From contig BRXU01000011.1 in the NCBI GenBank assembly GCA_030267565.1, positions 1,230,501 through 1,294,500 of the forward strand: DNA of 64,000 nt. The letters are read 5' to 3'. Position numbers and translations under genes: made by a program. Shown here piece by piece: positions 22,765 through 34,400 of the stretch (position 1 is its first letter; each line of letters starts with the position of its first letter). The stretch comes from Pleodorina starrii. Lineage: Eukaryota > Chlorophyta > Chlorophyceae > Chlamydomonadales > Volvocaceae. The notes under the pieces were generated by a model. It was given only the letters and a program-made list of their open reading frames with translations. It was not told where the DNA came from and ran no database searches.

Positions 22765-25700
22765 ATGACGGATAAAGACGCAGAGAAGCGTCCAGAGGAC
22801 GAAGCTGAGGACGACGATGAGGACGACTCCGACGAGGAGCGAAGCGACGCAGCTAGCGTAACAAGCACGAGTTCAGTTAACAGCGTCGATAATGGTTCCA
22901 AGAAAAAGAAAAAGCGGAAGGTGCGGAGCCAGCGACGGAGGAGCTCTGGTCGGGCGGCTGATGTGCGCGCGCCTCAGGCGCAGAGACGCATCCTAATCAG
23001 CGCTCATGTGTGCGCAGAAGAAGCGGAAGGGCAAGGGCTCCCAGGGTGCGTCTTGTGATGCCGTCCAGGCGCCACAGCCTGCAGCACCAACGGGCTTCAC
23101 CAAGGCGCAAAAGGCGGAAGCAGAAAAAAGGTGAGCCAGCCACCCGCTTATATTTGCACCGGACTGCGTTCAGGTCTACGCAAGTCGGTTCGGCGTCATG
23201 GCTTGAACGCTCAACGCCGCGCGCAGGTTCACTGCAGCTTTGGATGCCTGTCGCAACAACTCGGAGATGTGGGTCAAGCTGGCTCAATGCAACATTTTCG
23301 ATTCCAAAGCCAAGAAGGTGTGGAATCATCCTGCTTTCCGCTAATATAGCATTCCAATTAAAGTGCCTATCCGCCGCCAAACTTCCGTGTGCGGTGTGGT
23401 TACGGACTGAATGTGCTCGCAGCTCGCCGACCTACTTAAGAGCAACACCTGCATTACCTCGCTCGATCTTTCGGGGAACAGCATCTCGGACGAGGGGGCC
23501 CAGGTGAGCTAGTGCAGTGTCTGTCCGTGAGGGGGTAACTGCATGGGTTGGATCGTCGACTTCCGACATTGCGTCGCTGGCCCCCACGCAGGCGCTAGCG
23601 TCCATGCTTGGTGCCTCTGGGGCCCCAGAGTTGATAGAGCTCGATCTTCGGGACAACCCACTATCTCCGGCAGGGACGCAGGCGCTGGTAAGTTGACGGG
23701 GAGGCGGTTCGTGTGTGTATGTTGCATGTCCACCATACGGCTCTGGGCTTCTTGGCCCGAACTCAATCTCTCACCTGGTGCGAGAGTCGCACATTGCCAG
23801 AGTGTATTTGTTTTTGAAGGCTTCTTATTAACAGCCGGTGTCCGGGACTTCTGGTCCGCGTAGCACGTACTCGAATGCACGGTGTTGTGCGCCCTGCACA
23901 TCGCAACGGGCGCGTCTATCGGCACCTTACGGCTTCCTGCAATCCGTTGGGCTGCACGAGCAAACTTGACCGAATATGCTTACAGCGGCATGCGGAAAGC
24001 CTAGCCCAGCTGTCAGAAGTTCACGCGGGCCTCCCCAACACCTGCAAACAAACCACGCGTGAAAACTCCGCCAAACCCTAATAGACCGCTACACCCTGGT
24101 GTTGCAACAATCCGCGGTCACCGCCATCGCCTTCATGACCACCGTTATTACCGCCGCGAGCAGGAGGCCGTGTCCAAAGCGCGCAAACAGCTCGTGGTCA
24201 AGCTCGGGTCGTTGCAGCCGCCGGAGCCCGAAAAGGCGGTTCCGGCGGCTGCCAACGGGGGCAAGGACGGCGCCGCCGGCATGAAGGAGCTTACCAAGGG
24301 GCCCATGTTCCGAAAGTATTTCCAGACTGGGGACGACGACGACGCGGCCGGCGGGCAGGGGGAGCCGGAGGGCCCGCTTGGAGACGGGGGGCTCGCGCCG
24401 GAGGACCTCTGGTCGGAGGTGTGTCACTCGGATGCTACGAGAACTTACGGACACATATTAGAACAGCCGGGTACCCGCCACGCTGGCCGGGCCGGGGTTG
24501 AGGCATGGACCCCCAGCCGCGGTAGTGGTCGAAATGTGGCGCCGTGACGGTTACTGTGCTCAGAACGTATAGCTGGTGGCAGCATGGGCAAGCGGGGGGC
24601 GTTATAAGCGAGGCCATGGCGATGGCGAACCGCGCCCATGGCGGTGTGAGTGCTGGTGGGTGGTGCACCGCCCGCAGTCTGACGGGCAGGCGCGTCCATG
24701 CGATATGGGTTGGAATTCCTGCGAGGCAAATGCGCTGGACTGCTCTATCGCTGACCAGGCTGGGTATCGAGGGGGTGAACTGCCAATTGACGTTTGTTGC
24801 GTTGCCCCGCTGCATTCGTTGTGTGACGTGTTGTGCAGGTCAAGTCGTTGGTCGCGGCTGGCACGGACAGTATACCGAAGCTCAGCATGCTGCTGCAGCA
24901 GCTGATCGCGCACCTCAACCGGGAGCTCGGCACGCTGCAGGTGTGCGAGACGGGCGGGGCGAGCGGGGGTTGCATATCGGTATGTGGTCTCGGGCATAAG
25001 TCGGGCTGCAGCGTGGGGTTATGGAGAGGCGAGGGAAACGGGGGAAAGGCAACGTGTTGGGTTGCGGGGAAAGGAGTACACCGTTTTGCACATGCGAGCC
25101 TGTCCTGAAAGGCGCAGCTTTGGGCGAGTTGCCTTTTGTTTATGCGCGAGGAAGAGGAAACAGCCCTGCTTCCGTTCGCGAACGTCGCCTCTGTCCCTCA
25201 GCTGCGGCACCTTGTTTACTATCCCTCCCGGCGGCCCGCCCCCAGGTCCCCCATACGGACGCTGCGGTGGACGGCTCCCGCCCGCACATCAAGGGCTGCA
25301 TCATGAACCTGGACACGCTGGGGGCCATTCTGGACCTGGTGCCGCGGCAGGTCACCATGCAGTACGTCACGGAGCCGCAGGTCGGCGGGGAGTCGATGAG
25401 GGCTGCAATGGGCCCTGGGGGTTGGTCGAGGGCGAACTAAGCGGAGCGAGGATCAGCGCAACTCCACCCAACTGATGCTGACCAAGCGTAGCTGGTTCCC
25501 TGCGGGGGGTAGGGGGGTCCACAGGGGCCCATGGCTCGATGGATGGCTGCCTGGGTTCAGAGGGTGATCCGCTGACCTGACCGGCCTCGCGAAACTTGGC
25601 GGAATTCTTGGCGCCTACCGGCCCTACCGCTGCACGAAGCACGGTTTCCCCTGCATGGGGCGCTGGTCTGCTGCGCTCTTGATTCGCCCGGTATCCCCCG

Positions 25701-27164
25701 CAAACCCGCCGGTATCCCCCGCAAACCCGCCGCAGCCCGCCGTGGGGAGCCACCGCGTGTGGGCAACGGAGATTGTGTCGATGCTGCTCGCCCCCAACCA
25801 CACCGCCGTGGACAACCTGGTGGCGGGCTCCAAGTTGGTGCCTCGAGTGCTGGCGCTCAGCCTGGCGCACCCCATGTGCTCCGCGCTGCACACACGCGCG
25901 CTGCGCGTGCTGCGCTCGTGCTGCGTGTCCAAGGTGGCGGCGCTGTACGGGCCGCTCTTCACGGCGGGCATGGGCGCGGGCCTGACGGCGGGCGAGGGCA
26001 GCGAGGAGCCGTGCGGCAGCTTGCAGCAGCAGCTGGCGGACCGAGGTGCGGGCGGGGCCGGGGTCGCGGTAGCGGACTAGAGACGAGACTTTAGACGGGA
26101 CGAAGCGGAGAAGGGGTGTGAGCAGGGGCGGGTGGGTTGCGTGCGTCGAGGTAGCGGCTGGGGTAACGGAGTTTTGGGTTCCACGATACCAGCGCGCCCG
26201 GGGTACGAGGCTTCATCGGCTTCCAGGCGGCTGCGCGTCCAGGCAGCCCGCCGCGCTGTCCTGTCCTGTCCTGCCCTCGTAGCGGACCTGGCCGCACATA
26301 AATCCGCCGCCTGTCCTATTCCTTGCCGCGCCTGCCCTTGCCGTCCTCGCAGCGTCTCCCTCACTTGGTGTCCCAAGCGGTGGGCGAGACCCCTCCGTGG
26401 GCTTTGTGCTGGAGGCTGGCAAGGTGTTGCGGGCCTGCTGCGACGAGGCCAACCGGGACTCGATCCTCAACACGAACGTGCGGAGGCTGCTGCTGGTGCG
26501 TCTTTTGGGGCGCCTTGGCGGCAGCAGCTGCTGTGCAAGGGGCGAGCTCTCTTCGCGGGTCCTTGACACATCTCCAGGATGCCCTGTGCACATGGTTCCG
26601 AAGATGCACATTCAGCAGTCAGCGAGCGAGCCGCGAGGGCCGATCGTCTGACCGCCCAGTGCGACGGCCTTGCCGCCAACAGCCCCCGGCCTGCCCTGCC
26701 CTTTGTTTCCGCGTTCCTCATCCTCCCTCCGCACTGAATGCATGACTCGTTACCTCACCGTTACGTTACCCCCTCCGTTTCCTCTGATCAACGAATCATG
26801 TGACGCGACTGCTGCTCATTTTGCTCGACATAGCTGGTTTCGGGAACGGCCTCTTGCTCCAACCGACCAGTACCCTTTGACGAATCCTCTGTTGAACCCC
26901 CCGCTGAAAACCCGCCACTGCCACCGCCACGACCACCAGATGGACCCCAAGTGGTCGGACTTCGTGAGCGAGAGCGGCGTGCTGGCTCAGCTGTGCAAGG
27001 AGCAGGAGGGTGACCTGGGCGGCCCTCGCGCGGCCCGCGTGCCCATGGAGGACAGCAACGAGCTGGCGGAGCTGGCGGGTGGGGGCCTCATCAGCAGCCA
27101 CGAGATCTTGGCGCTGCTGCACGGGATGACGGCGCTGGGAATGCAGCCGTCGACCGGGCAGTGA
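22765..27164 (+). CDS. leucine-rich-repeat protein with SAPS-like C-terminus
   Basis: Eleven phase-consistent exons give 568 residues: 22765-22920, 23018-23130, 23227-23317, 23423-23503, 23592-23687, 24164-24418, 24839-24940, 25246-25380, 25736-26045, 26353-26495, 26940-27164. The N-terminus is acidic (EDDDEDDSDEER) then strongly basic (GSKKKKKRKKKRKGKG), which could act as a nuclear signal. Residues ~90-185 hold LRRs of the ribonuclease-inhibitor type (ITSLDLSGNSISDEGAQALA, LIELDLRDNPLSPAGTQALE). The C-terminal half is helical; VWATEIVSMLLAPNHTAVDN and the following LHTRALRVLRSCC resemble the SAPS repeat of PP6 regulatory subunits, and DPKWSDFVSESGVLAQ recalls the SAPS end. A phosphatase-scaffold role is an inference. 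The LRR exons join in frame without gaps (GTQAL/EAVSK). Confidence 0.72.
25690..25731. repeat. 21-bp tandem duplication before an exon
   Basis: Two perfect copies of a 21-bp unit (ggtatcccccgcaaacccgc plus c) lie in the intron immediately upstream of the acceptor at 25735 of the LRR-SAPS gene. They extend the pyrimidine-rich acceptor region. Confidence 0.85.
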
Positions 27165-27457
27165 GCAAGGGTGGCGGGGCGGAGGCGACTGGGTCGTCAG
27201 CGGAGGGCGCGGCGGTCGCAGCGGTAGGCGTGGGTAGCCAGTGCAGCGGCAGCAGCACGGCACGAGGGCGTAGCCAGGTCTGGCGGAGGCGGCGCGAGCA
27301 GCGGCAGTGGCGGCGGAGGCGGTCTGGTAGCGCCGTGGGTGGCGCGGAGTCCGAGGCGGGCCCGGGCGTGGGGGACCAAGCGAAAATGGGATGGACGTGG
27401 ATCGTTGCGGTGCTGTTGCTGCTCGTCGCGGTCGATGCGGCTGCGCAGCGGGTTTCA

Positions 27458-27462
27458 TGTAA
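27458..27462 (+). terminator. TGTAA polyadenylation signal for the LRR-SAPS gene
   Basis: First TGTAA after the stop codon, about 300 bases downstream. Confidence 0.5.
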
Positions 27463-28920
27463 TCGGCTTGGATCTGGATCTGGATCCGATCGGGTGACCT
27501 TCTGGTGATGGGCGCCCATCTGACTGGCGGCACTGCTAGGAAGTATCCGTGATGGGGATGGCGGTGGTCGCGGTGGCGACGTATCGCGGCTGTCGTACTA
27601 TCGGATGTGCTGGTACGTACACACGCAAAAAAAGGGAAAGGACTGCCCCATTACGAACGTAGACAACTTCTAGGTTCTAACGCCTTGCGCCCACTATGTG
27701 GGTTGCCGCGTCGGGCCCCAAGCGGGCCTGCTGTTTCATGCATATGAAGTCTTGGGTGTCGTGCTGACGGCAGGGGCTGAATTCAACGCTGCGCCACCAC
27801 CTAGATTCGCGGCTCCCCCACTGTAGTGTGCGCATGGTTCTTCTGCATGTTGCGAACGCCGCGCCTTTTGGTGTGCCGCTTGAGTGCCGCTTTCACGTGG
27901 CGGACCTGCGTCTGTGTATGTGTGTGTGTTGTCGTGCGTGCGCGTCGTGTGTGGTCGTTGGTAGATGGTATCAGTGGTCTCTGTCGTAATCTGCGTGAGG
28001 CAAGCGCTGGACGGATGGACGGATGGATGAATATTGCACGTGTGGGTTCTCTATGGATGACGCCCTGTGGTCGCCAAAAAATAATGATTGTCGTGCACAC
28101 AAGTGGGGCGTTGCGTGTCTGGGGTTCCGCCGGTGGTCGTGCGGTGTGGCACGGTGTCCAGCTAAAGAAGGCCGCTGGCTTTCGAGTGGCTGAGGGGACT
28201 TGCGCCGGTGGTGGCGATGGTTGTAGTGGTGGCGGTGCTTTTCGAATTTTGATGCATCGTGGCCCCCTGGCTACCTGGAGCAGGCGCGAAGCTCCCGCGG
28301 ACGGCCGCTCGGTCAGGGCAGGGCAGGGCACGTCAGGGCAACGCATCCGTAAGAAAGCGGGCTACGCCGTAGGGCATTGACGAGCCCGGAAACCTTTTGG
28401 TTCGCGCGCCATCTCGAAGCCCATTGTGTTCCGCTCCATCATCTTGGTTGAAAATAAGCACACTGTCCGAATGGGTACTTCACAAGGCCAGGGAGTGAGT
28501 GCTTCGCTCCCTGACATTGTGGTGCACGTCGTATGTGCCTTACTGTTGGGTGGGTCTCGAGTCTGGGCGGCCCAGGGTCCAGTCGGTCAGAGGACCCCTC
28601 CTCCACGACCCCTGTTTTGACCAGCGATGTTCATAGGTACTAACTTTGTTCCCTTTTAAAGTACCGGTACGCTTTTACGCTAGCGCTGTGCCTGTTCATG
28701 GTTTTGTCGAGAGATGGCATTGTTCGTCAGGTTTATGCTTCGAGTTTCCGACCCCCGCCGCAGGGGTCATAATGGCGCACCTGCCCCTCTTTTGGACGCT
28801 GCAGGATAATACGGTGTGCGTTTACGTCAGTGCGCTTGTCTGTGGAGTGAGTGAGCGCCCGCGTGTGTGCGCGCGTGCGCGCTGCGATACGGCGATCCGC
28901 CCTGCCCCATTCGCCATCTC

Positions 28921-28958
28921 CGTCCGTCCCTTCGCTGCGGTATCTTTTTCTCCCCCAC
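28921..28958 (+). repeat. dispersed ~35-bp repeat, copy A
   Basis: Shares the core CCGTCCCTTCGCTGCGGTAT followed by a T-rich tract and CCCC with four other sites in the window. This copy is intergenic. No terminal inverted repeat or target duplication is obvious. Confidence 0.75.
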
Positions 28959-29741
28959 TTTCGATTACCATTTACGGGTGTCACCATCCCTCGCCCTTTT
29001 CAACTTACTTTTTGAGTGCCCCAGCCGCCGCAGCGACGCCATTAAGTGTCAGAAAAGAGAGGATGGAGAGAGACAGAGAGCGTTTTTGGGTGCCGGCGTT
29101 CACCCTCGCAGTGCGGTGCGGTGCAGGCCATTCTTACGTGTCGGTCCTCAAGCAGGGGAGGAACAATGGTGGGACATTTTTTTAACAAACCGCGCAAGAG
29201 CCCCCGTCTGTATGCGTCGCTCCTAACCCGACTCCGCGTCTCCGTCACATTTCTTCAGTTGAGCCGCGACATGTGTCCGTTACCGGTAGGTCCCCCGTTT
29301 CCGGGCTTGGGCGCACGCCCCGCAACTGCTCAAGGCTCAAACGTCTATACAGCGGCACGGGCTGCGTCGGCATCGTGTGCGTTTCAGGTCCGGGGCGAGC
29401 GAGGTCATGCATATCATGAAATGAAGATCCGCAAAAGCAGCAAGGTTCCTCAAAGGACAGCCTGGGCGGTGGACGCGCCGTAAACCTGGACAACCGCCCG
29501 TAGCAGGGCCACTACAGACACAGCGCAAGTCGGGGCCTGCCTCTCTCTTAAAGCCCGCGTTCAACAGCCCTGCACACAGCGCTGCACAATCGGTCGTCAA
29601 TACGTGGCCCTGCGGCGGTGGCGCTAGCCGCCGCCAGGTATTTTATGGACACACCGCCCGCTGGCCCCCTGGCTCTATACTCTTTGCAGGGTCTGGCGCC
29701 CATCCACTGTAACAACCACAACACCAAGAACGCCACTACTT

Positions 29742-31094
29742 TCACCCGTACAGCCGTTTCAGGGTTTCGGGGTACTCCCCCGGGTACGACATCCGGAGCG
29801 CCTCAAAGTACGACGCCGCCGCGTCACGGAAGCCGCACAGCACCACGGTCGCCAGCAGCCGCGGAGCGCCGCCGCCGTCGTCGCCGCTGCCCCCGCCGCC
29901 GCCGCCACGCTCGTCCGCATGTCGTACGCACTGCAGGTACTGTTTCTTGGCCTGCCGGTGGCCGGACGCGAAGCCCAGCGCCGAGCAGAACGGCACCCCC
30001 GCCGCCAGCAGCGCTGCGTTCAGCAGCAGCCGGCTCATCCTGCCGTTGCCGTCGACGAACGGATGTACGGCGTCAAAGTTGTACGACAGCCATGCCGCCA
30101 GCGCGAAGGGGTCGCCTCCGTGCTCCGCATCGACGATCGCGCCAGTGGACGCCGCGGCGGCGGCGGCGGCGGCGCGGGTATTGTACTCGTGCAGGAGGTC
30201 TCGTACGGCGGATTGTACGACAGTGGCGGGCGGGAAGCGGTGGTAACCCGCGTACACGGCGCCGCGGCGGTAGGCCCCCGCGGCGGCGGGCTGGCCGTCG
30301 TCCTCGATCGTAGGCGGCAGCCCGGACACCAGGATACGGTGTGTCTCCAGCACCACCGCCTCCGTCAGCGGCCGCCTGTCTGTCACGGCGTGCCGGTGCA
30401 GGTGCCGCCACGCCGCCGCGTGCTGCAGCACCTCCCGCCGGACCACCGCCGCCGCCGCCGACGCGTCGGCGTGCTGCGTCGCCGCCGCTGGCGCGTCCGC
30501 CACTGGCGCGTCCGCCGCCGCGCCGTCGGGCGGCGGCGCCTCCGGCCCCGGCAGCAGCTGCTCCTCCCGAATGAGCTTCTCAGATTCCGCGAGGGACGGG
30601 CCCTTGTCATCGATGTGATTGGAGAAGTAGATGGAGGCGATTGTCGCCCGGGCCGCGTGCTGGGCCAAGAGGTGGGCGGCTCGGCTGGCGGGCGGGATGC
30701 GGCGCAGCTCCCGCAGCAGCAGCTGCGCCTGGGTCCAGACCAGCTCCGGCGGATCGGGCTCCCAGGGCACGCTGAGGTAGTCGCTGGCACAGAAGCCGGT
30801 GCCGGCGCTGCCCATAATGTTTGTCGCTTGCGTTGCAGCCTTTGCAGCAGCCGGCCTTGGCTTGGCTGGTGAGCTGGGCTCGTATCTTACGGTATCCTGG
30901 GGGGTTTCTGAGTCTTTTCTGGGCCTTTCTGTGCACTCTGCGATAGATGGCAGGCGAAATTTGGATGGCAAGCTTGGCTGGCAGGAAACTGAAATGGCGT
31001 GGATGGACTTCCCAGGATCTACGGCAGTCGCGGTCGAGGTGAGGTTGCGGCGTCCAAGGTCCGAGTGGGCGACAGCTGGGACTGACTCTGCCAT
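29742..31094 (-). CDS. Fic-domain protein (AMPylator-type)
   Basis: A single open frame of 450 codons from ATG 31094, or 357 residues from the internal ATG 30815. The Fic signature HPFVDGNGRMSR (residues ~344-355) has every catalytic residue of the family: His base, acidic metal ligand, GNGR anion hole and final Arg. Fic proteins transfer AMP or other nucleotide groups to hydroxyl side chains. Upstream, YFSNHIDDKGPSL aligns with the inhibitory helix usually written [S/T]xxxE[G/N]; here it reads SNHIDD, so Glu is replaced by Asp. Ala-rich inserts split the domain, as is usual in this genome. ATG 31094 is preferred because it is the first ATG after a plausible 5' UTR intron (GTAAGC at 31147 to CAG at 31099). 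The first ~90 residues are Ser/Thr/Pro-rich and could be non-coding or a targeting region. Confidence 0.86.
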   Translation of the reverse strand: MAESVPAVAHSDLGRRNLTSTATAVDPGKSIHAISVSCQPSLPSKFRLPSIAECTERPRKDSETPQDTVRYEPSSPAKPRPAAAKAATQATNIMGSAGTGFCASDYLSVPWEPDPPELVWTQAQLLLRELRRIPPASRAAHLLAQHAARATIASIYFSNHIDDKGPSLAESEKLIREEQLLPGPEAPPPDGAAADAPVADAPAAATQHADASAAAAVVRREVLQHAAAWRHLHRHAVTDRRPLTEAVVLETHRILVSGLPPTIEDDGQPAAAGAYRRGAVYAGYHRFPPATVVQSAVRDLLHEYNTRAAAAAAAASTGAIVDAEHGGDPFALAAWLSYNFDAVHPFVDGNGRMSRLLLNAALLAAGVPFCSALGFASGHRQAKKQYLQCVRHADERGGGGGGSGDDGGGAPRLLATVVLCGFRDAAASYFEALRMSYPGEYPETLKRLYG

Positions 31095-31455
31095 CAAGGT
31101 CCTGGAGAAGGGTATCGTAAAAATTTGGGCGTAAGATTTTGGGCTTACCTGAGTGCTCCAGGCGTCCGATTCCTTGAGGGTTGAGGCCCTGAAAACTACG
31201 GAATCAACCTCGTCAACCGTCAACCGACAACGCCCTTTCGGCTGTTTCCACGACTCCTTGTCTTTTTAGGTGCATGCTCTTGTGTTCAAATGAAACCTGT
31301 GATCTTGTTGCAGTAAAATAAATGTTTCGGTGATCGATAACCGATCGAAAACCTTCGCGCGCGACAAAAAGTTTTTCCGGCGCATCATTGCTGCGGCAGG
31401 AGCATATTGAATTTTAAGTCGGTGCTGCTTCTTAGGACACCGCCGGAAACCTGGC
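31095..31455. promoter_or_regulatory. shared divergent promoter region, Fic / 2OG-oxygenase
   Basis: The two start codons lie 361 bp apart on opposite strands. The interval holds the Fic 5' UTR, with its likely 49-bp intron, and an AT-rich centre (31300-31420) that is the best place for both core promoters. Confidence 0.5.
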
Positions 31456-34400
31456 ATGAGCGGCAGCCCTCACCACGAGTCGTGCGCGCGGAAGCGCCAG
31501 CGAACGGACCCGGAGTCAGGGCACCTCGAAGACGATGACGGCGACGAAGACGATGACGACGATGCGATCAGGGCTCCAGGGAACCCCAAGGGGGAAGCAG
31601 CCCTGGGAGCATTCGCCCCGGAGTACCCGCGGGCAGCGGAGCTTCAGCCTCTGAACCTCACGCCCCGTCTCCGTCACCAACAGCAGCCGGCAGCAGCGGA
31701 CCCAGCCGAGGCGGGCTGCCCGCACCCGCGTCTCGTCGGACTCCCCACCGTTCGCACTGTGGTGGATGGTGTGCTGCTGCCGGAGCTGTGTCGCGAGCTG
31801 CTGATGGCGTTCCGGGTGAGGTTGTGGGCTTTAGGGTTTTATTGTGGGCCTTATGAGGTGGTGGCATGTGGGTCTGTTCCCACTTATCTCTCATCCCTCT
31901 CACGTCTCCCCCTCACGTCTCTCCTCGCATTCCGTCTGACTCGCCCCCACCCTCACCCTCGCCCTCGCCCTCGCCCCGGGGATTCCGCACGCGGGTACGG
32001 CAGTCTACCAGCACGGTGGGCTACCGGCCGCACGTCCGGTCCGCCACGATCCACGATGTGGTCGCCACAGCGCCCTGGCTGCTGCCACCCCTGGTGCGTG
32101 ACTGCCTGCCTGACGTGACTGTGTGAGCTGCCTGGGACCTGGCCCCCGGCCATCACCGTCCCTTCGCTGCGGTATCTTCTTTTCTTACCCACCCGGGGCG
32201 TGATGTGAGCGTGCTGCGCTTAGCAGCAGCCCTCCAGCCCTCTGCTGCCCTGCCCGCAACTTACTGTCCGCATAAAACACGCATCAGCAAAAAGAAGAAG
32301 AAGAAGAAGAAGAAGAAGAGTGGCCTTGTTGGTCCCTCCGGTTACCCTCTTCTCAGCCACGTCTCTCGGCAGCGTCGTGTCGTACCCGGCGGATGGCTGT
32401 ACCCGACTTACGGCCCTTGCTCCCCGGCGTCAGGTCCGCGCCCGCCATGCCGTACTGTCCGCCGTGGAGGCCGCCTTCGGGCTCTGCCTGGAGCTGGCGG
32501 TGGAGTTCAGCGGCCTCATCGGCTGGGCGGGCGGCTCGTCGCTGGGCTGGCACCACGACGCCAATAGGTACCGTACATTGCCGTACATTTGTGTGTAATT
32601 GTGCTCATGGTTCCGCCGCTTGAAGCAGCCCGTCCCTGCCGGAGGGTTCATCGCTGGTCCTGGTCGGGGCACTCGCTCACTCCCCCTCCCCCTCCCGCCG
32701 CTGTAGGGAGTACCTGGCTCGGAGACATCTGTCGGCGGTACTGTATCTGAACACGCAGGGGCAGGATTTCGGGGCGGGCGACTTTCGGTTCCAGGTGGGG
32801 TTGGTGGAAAGGATCCGTGAAAGGATTTGTGAAAAGATTTGTGAAAGGACATTGTGAGGGTGAGATTGTGACATTGTGAGAGTTCAGGGCGCAAGGGTGG
32901 TGTCCCGACCTGCAAGCTTGCGGGCGATGAGGTCACACCAAGGCGCGATCGGGGCCACCCCGCACGCCCTCGCAGCGGAGAGAGGTTGCTGCCCCAGTGC
33001 CCATTTCGGCAGCGTTGTTGGCCGCTGGACCCCCAGCGACCTTCGAGGCGGGTTCAGAGGGCTTCTCACCGGCAGCAGCAGCAGCAGCAGCCGCGGACCG
33101 CTTTGGTCGTCGATGTGCTGTGAGGCTCCCCCCTTTTGACCTTTTGGCCCTTTGACAGCGCAACGCACATCGCGGATTTGCGTGCCCGATGTTACCAGAC
33201 GACGACGTTGTCTGTAATGGGCTCAAATCAGACCAAGATTGCAAATTCAGGACCATCAGTTTGCTTGGGGGTCAAAAAAGAAGATACCGCAGCGACGTTT
33301 TCCATTGGTCGGTGTGCTGTTTGTCCTCGGCTGCGTCGCGCAGGAGGGCCCCGAGCCGCTCCGCGTGGCTCCACGGGCGGGGCGTCTGGTCGCGTACACG
33401 GCGGACCGTCGCAACGTGCATTGTGTGGAGGAGGTGGCGTGGGGCGAGCGCTGCACGCTGACCTGCTGGTTCTCTCTGGATCCGGCGGCTGCAGAGGATG
33501 GCAAGGTGGGGTGGGGTGGGGTGCGGGGGTGCCCCAAGAAAGGCTGCGTTCGGCGGAGGGCCTTCCCATCCCTGGAGATGAACAATACGGTACAAGAGAG
33601 GGTTCGGTCGGCAGCGCCCGCCACTCGGCGTGTTGCGGGCCGTTCTGTATGGAAGTACGGAGGGGGTAAAAAAGAAGATAACGCAGCGAAGGGACGGAGA
33701 CGGCGCAGGGGGAGGGGCACGGAAGCAAGGACCGCCTCAATCGACGAAGTACTGCATCTGTCTGCAGTGCTACTTTTCGCTCAGGAGCCGCTGCTGTGAC
33801 CCTCTTCCTTTGCCACTCCCTTGCAACGCCGCCTTTGCCTGTTGATTGTGGACCAACCGCAGCTCCACAACAACCAACCGCCCGTCCGCCCAAACCCCGC
33901 CCATTCGTGCGTTGGGTTGTTCTCGTATCCATATTCCCGCTCCCCCCGGGGGCACCACCACCACCCAGCAGGTTCTCCAGCAGCTGTGTCGCAACCCGAC
34001 CCTGGCCCCCCGGCCGCAGCTTGACGCCTCCACAGCCCCATCGGCGCCGCCCACGACCTTGCCCTCTCCGGCCGTGCCCTCTTACGTCGCCGCCTCGAAT
34101 CCCGTCGCGGGCTCCTGCCGTTCGGAGCTCCCCGGTGTCCAACAGCACCACGCCGCCGGCCTTCCCGTCTGCGGGTCTGCTGCTGCTGGTGGTGGTGTGA
34201 CCCGTGGGTCGGTTCCGGGTCGGAGCTGGTGGCGGCGCTGCCTGGGGCCGGGGCTGCCGGACACCATGTACCAGCTGCCTGCAGATACCGGGGCGGTCAC
34301 GAGCACGAGCACGAGCACGGGCACGAGGACGAGGACAATCGCCGCCGTCGGCGCAGGGGATGGTGCGGGAGCCGCAGCAGCAACGGGTGGCGGTGGGGAA

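Larger units (their letters stand above)
27165..29741. other. 2.6-kb interval without a convincing gene
   Basis: The left end is the 3' UTR of the LRR-SAPS gene (TGTAA at 27458). The right end should hold the 3' UTR of the Fic gene, though no TGTAA is found. In between, ORFs of up to ~180 codons exist on both strands but are low-complexity (TG/AC-rich, for example around 27900-27960) and have no motif or splice structure. A copy of the ~35-bp dispersed repeat lies at 28921-28958. Confidence 0.45.

Noticed and set aside
27826..29185. + strand ORFs of 150-184 codons between the LRR-SAPS and Fic genes
   Set aside because: They contain TG-repeat translation (VCVCVCV), no motif, and no phase-consistent exons. 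They were treated as non-coding.
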